64,000 nt of DNA from Butyrivibrio sp. Its GTDB lineage: Bacteria > Bacillota > Clostridia > Lachnospirales > Lachnospiraceae. Shown here in pieces: positions 8,454 through 16,820 of this stretch. Made by a program: the position numbers and the translations under genes. The stretch spans positions 1-64,000 of the forward strand of contig JAGAAO010000046.1 of the NCBI GenBank assembly GCA_017615275.1, in the 5' to 3' direction. The notes beneath the pieces were generated by a model that was not told the origin of the DNA, ran no database searches, and saw only the letters and a program-made list of their open reading frames with translations. Numbering within the stretch: position 1 is the first letter of the stretch; each line of letters starts with the position of its first letter.

Positions 8454-8675
8454 ATGAAATCTATTTTGATCAAGGATACTACAAGAGAAGAACGAGAGCA
8501 GATAGTGAAGTCATCACTTGATTGTGGCGGTGGATGTGAAAACTGCTCATCATGTTGGCTTGGCGGAGGTAGTCCATGGGATATTTACCAAGACTACATA
8601 GACGGCAAGAAGGAAATTCGCGAGATAAATCAGGAATATATGGAAAAGTATCGTCAGGACAGACAGATACATTGA
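8454..8675 (+). CDS. Small four-cysteine protein, paralogue 1
   Basis: A 73-residue acidic/basic mini-protein with a CX3CX2CX2C cluster (Cys24, 28, 31, 34) that could bind zinc or an iron-sulfur cluster, followed by a helical tail (DIYQDYIDGKKEIREINQEY). The next gene encodes a paralogue with the same cysteine spacing and a matching tail. The ATG at 8454 follows AAGGAGG; an upstream frame start at 8424 lacks a ribosome site. I do not recognise a characterised family. Confidence 0.7.
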   Translation: MKSILIKDTTREEREQIVKSSLDCGGGCENCSSCWLGGGSPWDIYQDYIDGKKEIREINQEYMEKYRQDRQIH

Positions 8676-8687
8676 GAGGGAGGAATT

Positions 8688-8891
8688 ATGGGAAATCCGC
8701 CTGAAATAACAGAGTCAACAGTAGAAGAGCGCAGAGCATATGTAAAAGAGAGGTTTCCATGCATTGCTGATTGTGATATGTGCGGTCTTTGCAAAGTTTT
8801 TCACGGTAAAGATGCTGAGACTGCGTATTTTGATTATATTCAGGGAAAACGAACATTTTTGGAAGTGTCGGAAGACTATAAAAGGATTTGA
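8688..8891 (+). CDS. Small four-cysteine protein, paralogue 2
   Basis: A 67-residue protein with CX3CX2CX2C (Cys25, 29, 32, 35), preceded by TVEERRAYVKERF and followed by AYFDYIQGKRTFLEVSEDY, both alignable with paralogue 1. GGGAGG lies just upstream of the ATG and the gap to the first copy is 12 bases, so they form a two-gene operon by tandem duplication. The sequences have diverged while the cysteine spacing is kept, which suggests metal or cluster binding. Function unknown. Confidence 0.7.
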   Translation: MGNPPEITESTVEERRAYVKERFPCIADCDMCGLCKVFHGKDAETAYFDYIQGKRTFLEVSEDYKRI

Positions 8892-8986
8892 GGTGGTTTC
8901 CGATGAGTTCATGGAAGACGGAATTCCTCATGTGAAGATGGAATTGCAGATTAAGATGGATAATGGCTATCCGGGGAGTGAATAAT

Positions 8987-9466
8987 ATGGAAATAGTGGA
9001 AATAAACTCTTCATACGATTTTGCACTTGCGGATCTTATTAGAGCTAATCTTAAGAAATATGCGTTGGATATTCCTGGAACTGTTTATTTTGATGATAAC
9101 CTGAATCATCTGAGTGATTTCTATTTGGCTGATCCTGCACGGCGATATTACTGTATTCTATCAGACGGCGATAAGAATCTTGTTGGAGGTATCGGTCTTG
9201 CGGAGTTTGAGCATATTGATGATTGCTGTGAACTTCAAAAGCTATATCTTGCAGATGAAGTTAAAGGTAGGAGACTTAGTTACAAACTCATTTCGCACAT
9301 AGAAGATAAGGCAAAAGAACTTGGATACAAGCGAATATATCTTGAGACTCATGACAATCTTGCGACGGCGATTCATGTATATAAGAAATGCGGTTATAAA
9401 GAAATAGAGAAGCCAGAAAGTATTGTGCATGCAATGATGAACAGATTTTATATAAAAGAGTTGTGA
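8987..9466 (+). CDS. GNAT-family N-acetyltransferase
   Basis: A 159-residue GCN5-type acetyltransferase. ELQKLYLADEVKGRRLSYKL corresponds to the beta4/alpha3 acetyl-CoA loop, although the usual Q/RxxGxG/A is weak (VKGRRLS). IYLETHDNLATAIHVYKKCGYKE is the typical C-terminal segment. The substrate is not known. The 95 bases before it hold the tail of an open frame without a start and nothing else I can support. Confidence 0.8.
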   Translation: MEIVEINSSYDFALADLIRANLKKYALDIPGTVYFDDNLNHLSDFYLADPARRYYCILSDGDKNLVGGIGLAEFEHIDDCCELQKLYLADEVKGRRLSYKLISHIEDKAKELGYKRIYLETHDNLATAIHVYKKCGYKEIEKPESIVHAMMNRFYIKEL

Positions 9467-9519
9467 GCGAGATTGCTTTTACTACCATTAGGTGGTATTC
9501 AAGCGGAGGTTACAAAAGC

Positions 9520-9579
9520 ATGAATAGAGCATTGAAAGTACCGAAGAGAAGTGGCAACCAAGAAAAGGTAACGGTGTAG
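9520..9579 (+). CDS. Possible 19-residue peptide
   Basis: ATG to TAG with 19 codons and a GCGGAGG ribosome site about 9 bases upstream. The peptide is strongly basic (five Lys/Arg pairs or singles) and hydrophilic. A terminator follows at 9604-9637. No promoter is clear, and it may simply be chance. Function unknown. Confidence 0.25.
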   Translation: MNRALKVPKRSGNQEKVTV

Positions 9580-9603
9580 AGTTAATGTTTTAATTATATT
9601 TAG

Positions 9604-9637
9604 AGCGGTGAATCATGATGAGACTCATCGCTTTTTT
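9604..9637 (+). terminator. Intrinsic terminator
   Basis: An 8-base stem AGCGGTGA / TCATCGCT with one G-T pair is followed by six T. It lies between the second acetyltransferase region and the glyoxalase-fold gene. Confidence 0.6.
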
Positions 9638-9660
9638 GAGTGATTAAGGAGGAGGGATTT

Positions 9661-10092
9661 ATGGTAAACGGAATCGGGCATGTTGCTTTTAATGTGAAGG
9701 ACATGGATAAAACCATCGAGTTTTATGAAAAAACGCTGGGGTTCAAAAAGGCTTTTGAAATCCGAAAGCCGGAGACAGGTGAACCTTGGATCGTGTATAT
9801 TTACGGTGGCAAAGGTCAGTTTATTGAACTGTTTTATGGAGCTACAAAAGAAAATCCATACAGTGATGAAAAAATAGGCTTTTTTCATATATGCGTGGCT
9901 GTTGATGATATACAGGATACATGGAAGAAAATTGTCGAAACGGATGCTCCACAGGACGATGCTCCAAAACAGGGGGCGGATTTCAACTGGCAGTGTTGGA
10001 CGCATGATCCTGACGGAGTGAAGATTGAATTGATGCAGATTAGCAGTGAAAGCCCGCAGATAAAATTTATCGAGAGCATACAAAAGGGATAA
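9661..10092 (+). CDS. VOC-superfamily (glyoxalase/dioxygenase fold) protein
   Basis: A 143-residue protein made of two beta-alpha-beta-beta-beta units of the vicinal oxygen chelate fold. The start GIGHVAFNVKDMDKTIEFYEKTLGF carries the first metal-ligand His position, FFHICVAVDDI the second strand, and DPDGVKIELMQ the last Glu ligand. The pattern fits a glyoxalase-I-like or lyase-type metalloprotein; the substrate cannot be assigned. AAGGAGGAGG precedes the ATG at 9661. Confidence 0.85.
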   Translation: MVNGIGHVAFNVKDMDKTIEFYEKTLGFKKAFEIRKPETGEPWIVYIYGGKGQFIELFYGATKENPYSDEKIGFFHICVAVDDIQDTWKKIVETDAPQDDAPKQGADFNWQCWTHDPDGVKIELMQISSESPQIKFIESIQKG

Positions 10093-10136
10093 TTACGGCT
10101 GAGAGAAAAGTTTAATACTGAAAGGAGAAGGTGTAT

Positions 10137-11111
10137 ATGGCAACGATAAAATGGGGCGTATTGGGAACAGCTAATATAGCAAGATGGTGTACAATCCCCG
10201 GAATGAAACTTGCTAAGGACTGTGAGCTTTATGCCATTGCAGGCAGAAGCCTTGAAAAGGCAGAGAGCTACAAGCAGGAATTCGGTTTCCGGAAGGCGTA
10301 CGGAAGTTATGCTGAGCTTATTGCAGATAAGGATGTGCAGGCAGTTTATATTCCGCTTCCGAATAACCTTCACCTTAAGTGGGTAAAAGAGGCTCTGAAT
10401 GCCGGAAAGCATGTGATATGTGAGAAACCGCTGGCGCTTAATGCAGGTGAAGCAAAAGAGATGTTTGATACTGCCAAAGCAAATGGCGTATATCTGATGG
10501 AGGCTTACGCATATCTTCACAGCCCCTATGTTGAGAGTTTAAAAAGAGATATAGCGTCAGGTGTTATTGGAGATGTTGATTATATTGAAACAGCTTTTGT
10601 TACGCAGGGTTATAAGGAAGACATAAGGCTTCATAAGGATATGGGTGGAGGTGCGATGTATGACCTTGGATGCTACTGCACAACAATGATTCTTTCTCTA
10701 ATTAACGCTGAACCGGGATATGTTAAAGCTGTTGCAGAGTTTACAGAGCTTGGAGTTGATTCAATGACATCAGCCATACTACGTTTCAGCAATGGTGTGA
10801 GGGCGGCGTTTAATGTAGGAATGGTTCTTGGTAAAAATACTGATTCAAGATATGACAGGTTATATATTCATGGCACTAAAGGCTCTATCAGGTCTGATGT
10901 GGAATATAATCAGCAGGGAGAAGGCTTTTATAAGATATTTACACAAGATGATGTTATAGAAAGAAAAGTTAATATTCCGCAGAACTACTCTCTTGAGATA
11001 GCACAGATGTGCAGATGCATAAATGGGGTGGAAACTCCGCATGTATCACCGGAGTTTTCGATAAAGAATGCGGAATTAATGGATAAGATACTAACTGAAA
11101 TAGGATATTAA
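10137..11111 (+). CDS. Gfo/Idh/MocA-family oxidoreductase
   Basis: A 324-residue NAD(P)-dependent sugar or inositol dehydrogenase-like protein. The Rossmann domain starts WGVLGTANIARW, and the family hallmark CEKPLALNAGEA is present near residue 95. The C-terminal alpha/beta domain includes the conserved GGGAMYDLGCY segment. The ATG at 10137 gives correct spacing to AGGAG; a GTG at 10131 is too close. Substrate unknown. Confidence 0.88.
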   Translation: MATIKWGVLGTANIARWCTIPGMKLAKDCELYAIAGRSLEKAESYKQEFGFRKAYGSYAELIADKDVQAVYIPLPNNLHLKWVKEALNAGKHVICEKPLALNAGEAKEMFDTAKANGVYLMEAYAYLHSPYVESLKRDIASGVIGDVDYIETAFVTQGYKEDIRLHKDMGGGAMYDLGCYCTTMILSLINAEPGYVKAVAEFTELGVDSMTSAILRFSNGVRAAFNVGMVLGKNTDSRYDRLYIHGTKGSIRSDVEYNQQGEGFYKIFTQDDVIERKVNIPQNYSLEIAQMCRCINGVETPHVSPEFSIKNAELMDKILTEIGY

Positions 11112-11118
11112 TATAGTC

Positions 11119-12492
11119 ATGGAAAAGAATAAAACTACAGTCATAAATGAACACACACACCTTTTGGTATTGGCAGGACCTATGTTTCTGGAACTTCTGC
11201 TCAATACAATGCTTCACAATGTTGATACAGTTATGCTGAGCCACTACGATGAATATGCTGTCGGAGCGGTTGGAAATGCAAATACCATCATGTTTATGAT
11301 GATCATACTTTTCAATATTATTGCTACAGCAACAAGTGTAGTTGTGGCGCAATATCTCGGTGCAAAAATGTATGATCGCATGAATATGATATACACGCTT
11401 GCAATCGTGGTGAATCTTGTATTTGGAATTGTGCTTAGCGCGGCTTTCTGCGCAGCAAATCCGTTTATTATGGATTTTCTACATGTATCACCTGAAATGC
11501 GTCCGCATTCAATGATATATATTTATATTGTCGGTGGCGGTGGATTTCTTATGGCTGTGTCAAATGTCATGCTTCAGATACTTAGATGCAACGGATATAC
11601 CAAGATTGGTATGTGGGTTACATTTAGTATCAATATTATCAATATCGTTGGAAACTATTGCTTCCTGTACGGCCCGTTAAAATTCTTAAATATGGGAGTT
11701 GCAGGTGTGGCAATATCGACAGTTGTGGCAAGATTTATCGCAGTGATAGTTCTTATCACTTTTTTCTATGTGACAAAGACGGGAAAACTTTCTCTGCGTT
11801 ATCTGAATCCGTTCCCGTTCAAACTTCTTTCAAGGATGATAAGGATAGGACTTCCCTCTGCAGGGGAGAATCTTACCTATAATCTTTATCAGACAACCCT
11901 TCTTGCTTTTGTTAATGCAATGGGAAATGACGCGGTTAATGCGAGGGCATACTGCAATACACTTATTTCTTTTGCAATGATCTTCTCGAATGCTTCTGCT
12001 ATGTCTACACAAATAATAACAGGGCATCTTGTAGGAGCTGACAAAACGGAAGAGGCGTACAAAAGAGTCTTTAGGACGCTTAGAACTTCTATGCCTATAA
12101 CAATAGCGTTGGCATGTATCAACGCAGTTATTTGCAGATATACGCTGCATATTTTTACGGATAATCTTAACATTATTGCACTCGGACAAAAGATAATGAT
12201 AGTTGATATTTTTGTTGAGATAGGGCGGTGCCTTAATATGACTTTTGTCAGCAGTCTCAAGGCTGCCGGAGCATATATTTTCCCGTTTATAGCAGGCGTT
12301 TTATGTAATTGGGGGCTTGGACTTACGACAGGATATTCACTAGGCGTTATGCTGGGACTTGGCGTTGCAGGGATATTCATCGGAACGGCAACGGATGAAT
12401 GTATTCGTGGATTGATTGTTATGTACTATTGGTATAAGAAGAAATGGCTTGGAAAGTCTGTAATCGACAGGAATGATGTTCTTGTTGAATAG
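11119..12492 (+). CDS. MATE-family efflux transporter
   Basis: A 457-residue multidrug and toxic compound extrusion family protein with about twelve membrane helices in two related halves (first LLVLAGPMFLELLLNTMLHNVDTVMLS, second IRIGLPSAGENLTYNLYQTTLLAFV). Members exchange Na+ or H+ for organic cations. It starts eight bases after the oxidoreductase gene, suggesting co-transcription. The substrate is not predictable. Confidence 0.9.
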   Translation: MEKNKTTVINEHTHLLVLAGPMFLELLLNTMLHNVDTVMLSHYDEYAVGAVGNANTIMFMMIILFNIIATATSVVVAQYLGAKMYDRMNMIYTLAIVVNLVFGIVLSAAFCAANPFIMDFLHVSPEMRPHSMIYIYIVGGGGFLMAVSNVMLQILRCNGYTKIGMWVTFSINIINIVGNYCFLYGPLKFLNMGVAGVAISTVVARFIAVIVLITFFYVTKTGKLSLRYLNPFPFKLLSRMIRIGLPSAGENLTYNLYQTTLLAFVNAMGNDAVNARAYCNTLISFAMIFSNASAMSTQIITGHLVGADKTEEAYKRVFRTLRTSMPITIALACINAVICRYTLHIFTDNLNIIALGQKIMIVDIFVEIGRCLNMTFVSSLKAAGAYIFPFIAGVLCNWGLGLTTGYSLGVMLGLGVAGIFIGTATDECIRGLIVMYYWYKKKWLGKSVIDRNDVLVE

Positions 12493-12503
12493 AATGGTGG
12501 GTT

Positions 12504-13349
12504 ATGAGAAGATTGGAAAATAAACTTGCCATTGTGACCGGAGCGAATTCCGGTATGGGTATGGCTACTGTTGAAGCTTTGAGTGATAAAGGGATTAAGG
12601 TCATTATGCTCTGCAGAAATGAAAAGCGTGGCAGGGAAGCTTTTCAGAAGCTAACGGAAAAGAAGGATAGGCAGATTGAGCTTATGCTTTGTGATCTGGG
12701 AGACTATTCCTCAATCCGTTCTTTTGTGGCGCAGATAAAAGAAAAGTACAAGAGGTTGGATATCCTTGTGAATAATGCAGGTTTTATTTCGCTCGACAGG
12801 CAGGAGACAAAGGAAGGACTGGAGCGTCAATTCGGAATTAATCATATCGGACATTTTCTTCTTACTACGCAGCTTCTTGACCTTATGGGAGAAGGATCTC
12901 GCATAGTGGTTGTTGCTTCAGGAGCGCATAAGGCAGGCAAGATTCATTTCGATGATATCAATCTTGAGCATGGATATAATGTGGTAAGAGCATACTCGCA
13001 GAGTAAGCTTGCAAATGTTCTTTTTACAAAGGAACTCGCAAAGCGGCTTAAAGATAGAGGAATCACGGTTAACTGCTGTCATCCCGGAGCGGTAGCTACA
13101 AATATGGGTGTTAGCAGAGAGACTGGATTTGGAAAGACAATAACCGGACTACTTAGACCGTTTTTTCAAACTCCTGCAGAAGGAGCGCGCACAGCAATTT
13201 TCCTTGCAACCGATGAGTCGGTAAAGGATGTCACGGGAGAATATTTTTACAGATGCAAAATTGCCAAATCTTCAAAGCTATCACAGGATTCTGAACTGGC
13301 AAAGAAACTGTACGAGTTCAGCGAGGAACTGGTAAAATCTTCGGTTTAA
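12504..13349 (+). CDS. Short-chain dehydrogenase/reductase
   Basis: A 281-residue classical SDR. The NAD(P)-binding TGANSGMGMATVEAL, the NNAG motif and the catalytic Tyr/Lys pair YSQSK are all present, with Ser in VVVASGAHK. The pattern with CRNEKRGREAF after the second strand favours NADP(H), as in the retinol dehydrogenase-like subgroup. The substrate is unknown. Confidence 0.88.
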   Translation: MRRLENKLAIVTGANSGMGMATVEALSDKGIKVIMLCRNEKRGREAFQKLTEKKDRQIELMLCDLGDYSSIRSFVAQIKEKYKRLDILVNNAGFISLDRQETKEGLERQFGINHIGHFLLTTQLLDLMGEGSRIVVVASGAHKAGKIHFDDINLEHGYNVVRAYSQSKLANVLFTKELAKRLKDRGITVNCCHPGAVATNMGVSRETGFGKTITGLLRPFFQTPAEGARTAIFLATDESVKDVTGEYFYRCKIAKSSKLSQDSELAKKLYEFSEELVKSSV

Positions 13350-13400
13350 TTTTCTTCTGATTTAGAATAGAACATTGGCAAAAGATAGGAGGAGAGAACT

Positions 13401-13796
13401 ATGACACTTGAAGAAAGAGCGCAGAAAGCAGTGGAATTAAAACAGTCCGGAAAATGTAACTGTGCGCAGGCGGTTACGGTGGCTCTTGCAGATCAGACCG
13501 GATTGAGCGAAGAACAGCTTCATATGATAGCAGCAGGATTTTGCGCAGGGATGGGCACCATGGAAGCAACATGCGGAGCTCTTATCGGAGCAGGAATGAT
13601 AGCCGGATTGAAAACTGAAGGCAAAGGTACCCTTGGTATGACCAAAAAGATTCAGGAAGAGTTTTATAAGAAGTGCGGTTCCATAAAATGTAAGGAATTG
13701 AAAGCCGTAACCGATGGAAAGCCGTTGTGCCCTTGCGAAGAATGTGTGAGAAACGCAGTCCTGATATACGGCGAAGCGATGGGGATGATAAAGTAA
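13401..13796 (+). CDS. C_GCAxxG_C_C family redox protein
   Basis: A 131-residue member of the C_GCAxxG_C_C family, common in anaerobes. Conserved cysteines are seen in CNCAQAV, FCAGMG, ATCGALIGAG, KKCGSIKC and CPCEEC. The cysteines and glycines suggest a redox or metal-binding role, but no reaction is established. It has a strong ribosome site (AGGAGAG) and stands between the SDR gene and a Dabb-domain gene. Confidence 0.85.
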   Translation: MTLEERAQKAVELKQSGKCNCAQAVTVALADQTGLSEEQLHMIAAGFCAGMGTMEATCGALIGAGMIAGLKTEGKGTLGMTKKIQEEFYKKCGSIKCKELKAVTDGKPLCPCEECVRNAVLIYGEAMGMIK

Positions 13797-13819
13797 TTGA
13801 AAGGATAAGGTGATTTGAT

Positions 13820-14122
13820 ATGGTAAAGCATGTGATTTTATGGACACTTAAGGATGAACTTTCTGCGGAGGAAAAGGTAGCGGTAAAGCAGGGAATCAAG
13901 GAAGGCCTCGAGGGACTGAAAGGGAAGGTTCCCGGAATTGTGAACATCAAAGTTAATATCAATGGTCTTGCGTCTTCCAATGCGGATCTGATGCTTGATT
14001 CAACTTTTGAGAATGAGGATGCACTCAAGGCTTATGCAGTTCATCCTGAGCATGTTGCTGTAGCAGATTCTAAGGTAAGACCATACACCAAGATCAGAAG
14101 CTGCCTGGATTATGAGGCTTGA
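13820..14122 (+). CDS. Dabb (stress-responsive A/B barrel) domain protein
   Basis: A 100-residue single-domain alpha/beta barrel protein. The start MVKHVILWTLKDE and the later HPEHVAVADSKVRPY are diagnostic of the Dabb family. These proteins form dimers; no enzymatic role is settled. It lies 23 bases after the redox protein gene. Confidence 0.85.
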   Translation: MVKHVILWTLKDELSAEEKVAVKQGIKEGLEGLKGKVPGIVNIKVNINGLASSNADLMLDSTFENEDALKAYAVHPEHVAVADSKVRPYTKIRSCLDYEA

Positions 14123-14133
14123 CGAGGTAGAAA

Positions 14134-14781
14134 ATGCTTATAGGAATCCTTTCAGATACGCATGGATTATTGAGGCAGGAAGTGATTGATGGCTTCAATG
14201 GAGTGGATCACATAATTCATGCCGGAGACATAGATAACAGAAAGATTATTGAGCGGCTTGAAAAGATTGCACCTGTAACAGTTGTAAGAGGCAATGCTGA
14301 CAAAGAGTGGGCTGAAAACCTTCCTGAGAGTGCTAACATTGATTTTATGGGCAATAAGATCTTTGTTATTCACAACAAAGGAATGATTCAGGATGATCTG
14401 ACTGATATAGCGATTGTCATCTATGGTCACAGTCATAAATACATTCTTGAAGAGAAGGAGGGAAAGATTTGGTTCAATCCCGGCTGTTGTGGGAAAAGAA
14501 AACCCGAACAGGAAGTGTCTTTTGCTCTTCTTGAAATATCCGGCTGCGGCAAATTTGAATTTAAGAAGATTGTCATAGATAATGAAGACTGTGGATCAAA
14601 ACTTCCCAAGGATATAGATAAGATTATTTCCAGAGCAATGAGCATGACTGACAAAGGCAAGTCATATCAAGAGATTGCAAAGAAACTGAAGATATCTGAA
14701 GATCTTGCGGAGAGCATCTGCAGGATGTATCTGACCCATCCGGGAGTTAATGTTGCGGGAATACTGCAAAGAATAAGCTGA
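14134..14781 (+). CDS. YfcE/MJ0936-type metallophosphoesterase with C-terminal helical extension
   Basis: A 215-residue protein. Residues 1-145 are a calcineurin-like phosphodiesterase: GILSDTHG, HAGDID, VRGNAD, IVIYGHSHK and NPGC supply the two-metal site. Residues about 160-215 form an extra helical segment (YQEIAKKLKISEDLAESICRMYLTHPG) that looks like a helix-turn-helix and is not part of the usual 160-residue enzyme. It may hydrolyse phosphodiesters; the extension suggests nucleic acid or protein binding, which is inference. Confidence 0.85.
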   Translation: MLIGILSDTHGLLRQEVIDGFNGVDHIIHAGDIDNRKIIERLEKIAPVTVVRGNADKEWAENLPESANIDFMGNKIFVIHNKGMIQDDLTDIAIVIYGHSHKYILEEKEGKIWFNPGCCGKRKPEQEVSFALLEISGCGKFEFKKIVIDNEDCGSKLPKDIDKIISRAMSMTDKGKSYQEIAKKLKISEDLAESICRMYLTHPGVNVAGILQRIS

Positions 14782-14798
14782 TCTAAAGGAGAAATAAA

Positions 14799-15170
14799 AT
14801 GAGATTTTTGGGTAACTTGATATGGATTTTGTGCGGAGGCCTTATAAGTGCCATCGGTTGGTGGATCGCCGGACTTCTTTGGTGCATAACGGTAGTGGGA
14901 ATTCCTGTGGGACTTCAGTGTTTTAAACTATCGTCAATATCGCTTAATCCTTTTGGAAAAGAAATCGAAGACGGAGGCGGAGCTTTTTCCTTGCTTCTTA
15001 ATATATTGTGGATCATTTTTTCGGGATGGGAACTTGCTTTGGGCAATTTAGTCATTGGTTGCCTTCTTTGCATCACTATAATCGGAATACCTTTCGGAAA
15101 GCAATTTTTCAAAATCGCAAGAGTAGCACTTTTACCGTTTGGTGCAAAAGTGGTAAGGCGAGCATACTGA
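14799..15170 (+). CDS. YccF-domain inner membrane protein
   Basis: A 123-residue protein with two copies of the YccF repeat: two hydrophobic hairpins each ending in a GIPxGxQxFK motif (GIPVGLQCFK and GIPFGKQFFK). The arrangement GGLISAIGWWIAGLLWCITVVGIP is typical. The family is widespread but without known function. Confidence 0.88.
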   Translation: MRFLGNLIWILCGGLISAIGWWIAGLLWCITVVGIPVGLQCFKLSSISLNPFGKEIEDGGGAFSLLLNILWIIFSGWELALGNLVIGCLLCITIIGIPFGKQFFKIARVALLPFGAKVVRRAY

Positions 15171-15213
15171 TGCGCAGCTCGCGGAGTGGTACATAATTGC
15201 TTCGCAATACCGC

Positions 15214-15247
15214 TCGCGCGCGAAAGAGTCGCTTGCGACTCTTTTTT
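15214..15247 (+). terminator. Terminator within a dispersed GC-rich repeat
   Basis: The 19-base core TCGCGCGCGAAAGAGTCGC (15214-15232) continues into GCGACTCTTT and more T, giving a hairpin of AAAGAGTCGC and GCGACTCTTT that ends the yccF transcript. The same core recurs at 43885-43903. Confidence 0.7.
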
Positions 15248-15337
15248 ATATGTATAAAAGTTGAGAAATCAAAAATAATAAATTAAAATAATCATAAAAT
15301 CGTTACTAAACTAATCAGAAAACGAGGAGTGATTAAA

Positions 15338-15796
15338 GTGAGATCTTATGGTGATACATTAAAATTATTATTGGCGAGTATTGTTACCAACGATATTATT
15401 ATTCTTATTGCGGCGATAGTGGCAGTGTGCTTGCTGGTGTTGACGGTTGTGCTGTCACGCCTTCTCAGAAAGAGCTGTGGTGATGCAAAGAAAAAGAATA
15501 AAAGGATTCCAAAGTTTTGGGTTTCATATACCAATATGTCATATAATATTTTTATCACCATGATATCTATATTTCCGCTGCTTGGAATGCTCGGAACGGT
15601 GTTTGGGCTTTTGGGACTTGATCTTGCAAGCGGCGATATGGACAACATAAAGAACAATTTCTTTATTGCACTTACGTCGACTGCGTGGGGCATCATCTTT
15701 TCCGTTATATTCAAGATACTTCATGCGGTGATAGCTTCAGGAGTTGAAGAAGTGCTGGAAATTGCCAAGCCTATGATCGAAGAAGACGGACAATAA
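15338..15796 (+). CDS. ExbB/TolQ/MotA-like proton-channel subunit
   Basis: A 152-residue membrane protein with one N-terminal helix (about 15-40) and two further helices. The signature of the ExbB/MotA family is visible as PLLGMLGTVFGLLG followed by NNFFIALTSTAWGIIFSV, the two helices that line the ion path. It is short for the family. The GTG at 15338 is chosen because GAGGAG lies eight bases upstream. Two ExbD-like genes follow directly, so the three likely form an ion-driven transducing complex. Confidence 0.75.
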   Translation: MRSYGDTLKLLLASIVTNDIIILIAAIVAVCLLVLTVVLSRLLRKSCGDAKKKNKRIPKFWVSYTNMSYNIFITMISIFPLLGMLGTVFGLLGLDLASGDMDNIKNNFFIALTSTAWGIIFSVIFKILHAVIASGVEEVLEIAKPMIEEDGQ

Positions 15797-15807
15797 GAGG
15801 TGTGCAT

Positions 15808-16389
15808 ATGAAGCGAAGAGAAATTTTTCTTGATTTTACCTCGCTGCTGGATGTGACGCTTATTGTTATTTTCTTCTTTGTATTATTCAGTCATCTTGAC
15901 AGTCAGGCGAACCAAGCCAGAACAGATGAGAAAGTGCAGGAATTGGATGTGGCTATTCAGCAGGCGGAAGCGCGGGAATCAAGTGCAGAAGAATTAGAGC
16001 AGCAGTTGCAAAAAGAAATGGAGATTCTTTCGAGATCGAACAACAGACAAGGTGAGAACAGCAAAGAGATTGTCAATTTCTTTCTTGGGGACAACATTAA
16101 GATTATCATGGAGACGGATTCGGATTCGTGGTACGTTCAGATAGTCAAGGATGGTGAGCTGCAGACTACGGTTTCGCCAGGTGATGATTTTAGCGTGAAA
16201 TTAAGATCGGCATTTAAAAACGCCGGATATGTTCCTGAAAATACGATTCTTTGCGAGCTTATTTATGACGGATCAAAAAAGGGTACAAATTCGGCTTACA
16301 ACGAAGTTAAAGATGGATTGAGTGAAATTATGGGTGAGTACAATCACCTTTATGTATCTGAAACAGATTTATCTGTAGGAGGAGAATGA
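15808..16389 (+). CDS. ExbD/TolR-like protein
   Basis: A 193-residue single-pass protein. The N-terminal helix contains the ExbD-type core FTSLLDVTLIVIFFFVLF with the membrane Asp that carries protons in ExbD/TolR. A coiled coil (about 38-75, heptads rich in Gln/Glu) and an extracytoplasmic domain follow. The start at 15808 has AAGAGGTG upstream. It is 11 bases after the channel gene and two bases before the next gene. Confidence 0.7.
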   Translation: MKRREIFLDFTSLLDVTLIVIFFFVLFSHLDSQANQARTDEKVQELDVAIQQAEARESSAEELEQQLQKEMEILSRSNNRQGENSKEIVNFFLGDNIKIIMETDSDSWYVQIVKDGELQTTVSPGDDFSVKLRSAFKNAGYVPENTILCELIYDGSKKGTNSAYNEVKDGLSEIMGEYNHLYVSETDLSVGGE

Positions 16390-16390
16390 C

Positions 16391-16789
16391 ATGAAGGAAA
16401 ATGACCTGAAAAAGAAGCTTCCGAGATGGATGATCATTGTTATAATTGTTGTTTTTTTTCTGTTGTTGCTGGGGATCGGTCTGGGCATAGGATCAGGAAG
16501 CGGTAACGGAGAAGGCGATGGCAAGGATACACAAATAGAGCGTAAGGTCGATTCTGAGATCTCTGTGGAATTTGAAGAAATAGAAAAAACGTATTTGAAA
16601 GTTACAGTCTCTGAAGGTGATTACTTTTTTGAAAACGAAAAGATGCAGCTTGACGAGCTGATCGGTAAGATTAATGAAACAGAAGGAAAAGCTGTTGTTG
16701 AGATTACGGACGATCAGGCGACTAAGAATGCGTATGATGCGTTGATAGAAGCGCTTAAGAATAACAACATTGAATATGTTGAAAAATAG
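16391..16789 (+). CDS. Second ExbD-like single-pass protein
   Basis: A 132-residue protein with a cytoplasmic lysine-rich start, one membrane helix (13-36), a Gly/Ser/Asp-rich linker and a small outer domain. The end, VVEITDDQATKNAYDALIEALKNNNI, resembles the last part of the ExbD/TolR periplasmic domain, but the membrane Asp is missing, so it may be a structural partner rather than the proton carrier. It follows the first ExbD-like gene with a GGAGGA ribosome site. Confidence 0.55.
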   Translation: MKENDLKKKLPRWMIIVIIVVFFLLLLGIGLGIGSGSGNGEGDGKDTQIERKVDSEISVEFEEIEKTYLKVTVSEGDYFFENEKMQLDELIGKINETEGKAVVEITDDQATKNAYDALIEALKNNNIEYVEK

Positions 16790-16820
16790 AATATCCGGTG
16801 AAGTTGGAAGGTATTAGTTT

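Noticed and set aside
8764-8985. 73-codon frame running through the second mini-protein gene and into the acetyltransferase leader
   Set aside because: It overlaps a better supported gene in another frame and has no ribosome site; the last 24 codons alone also lack one.
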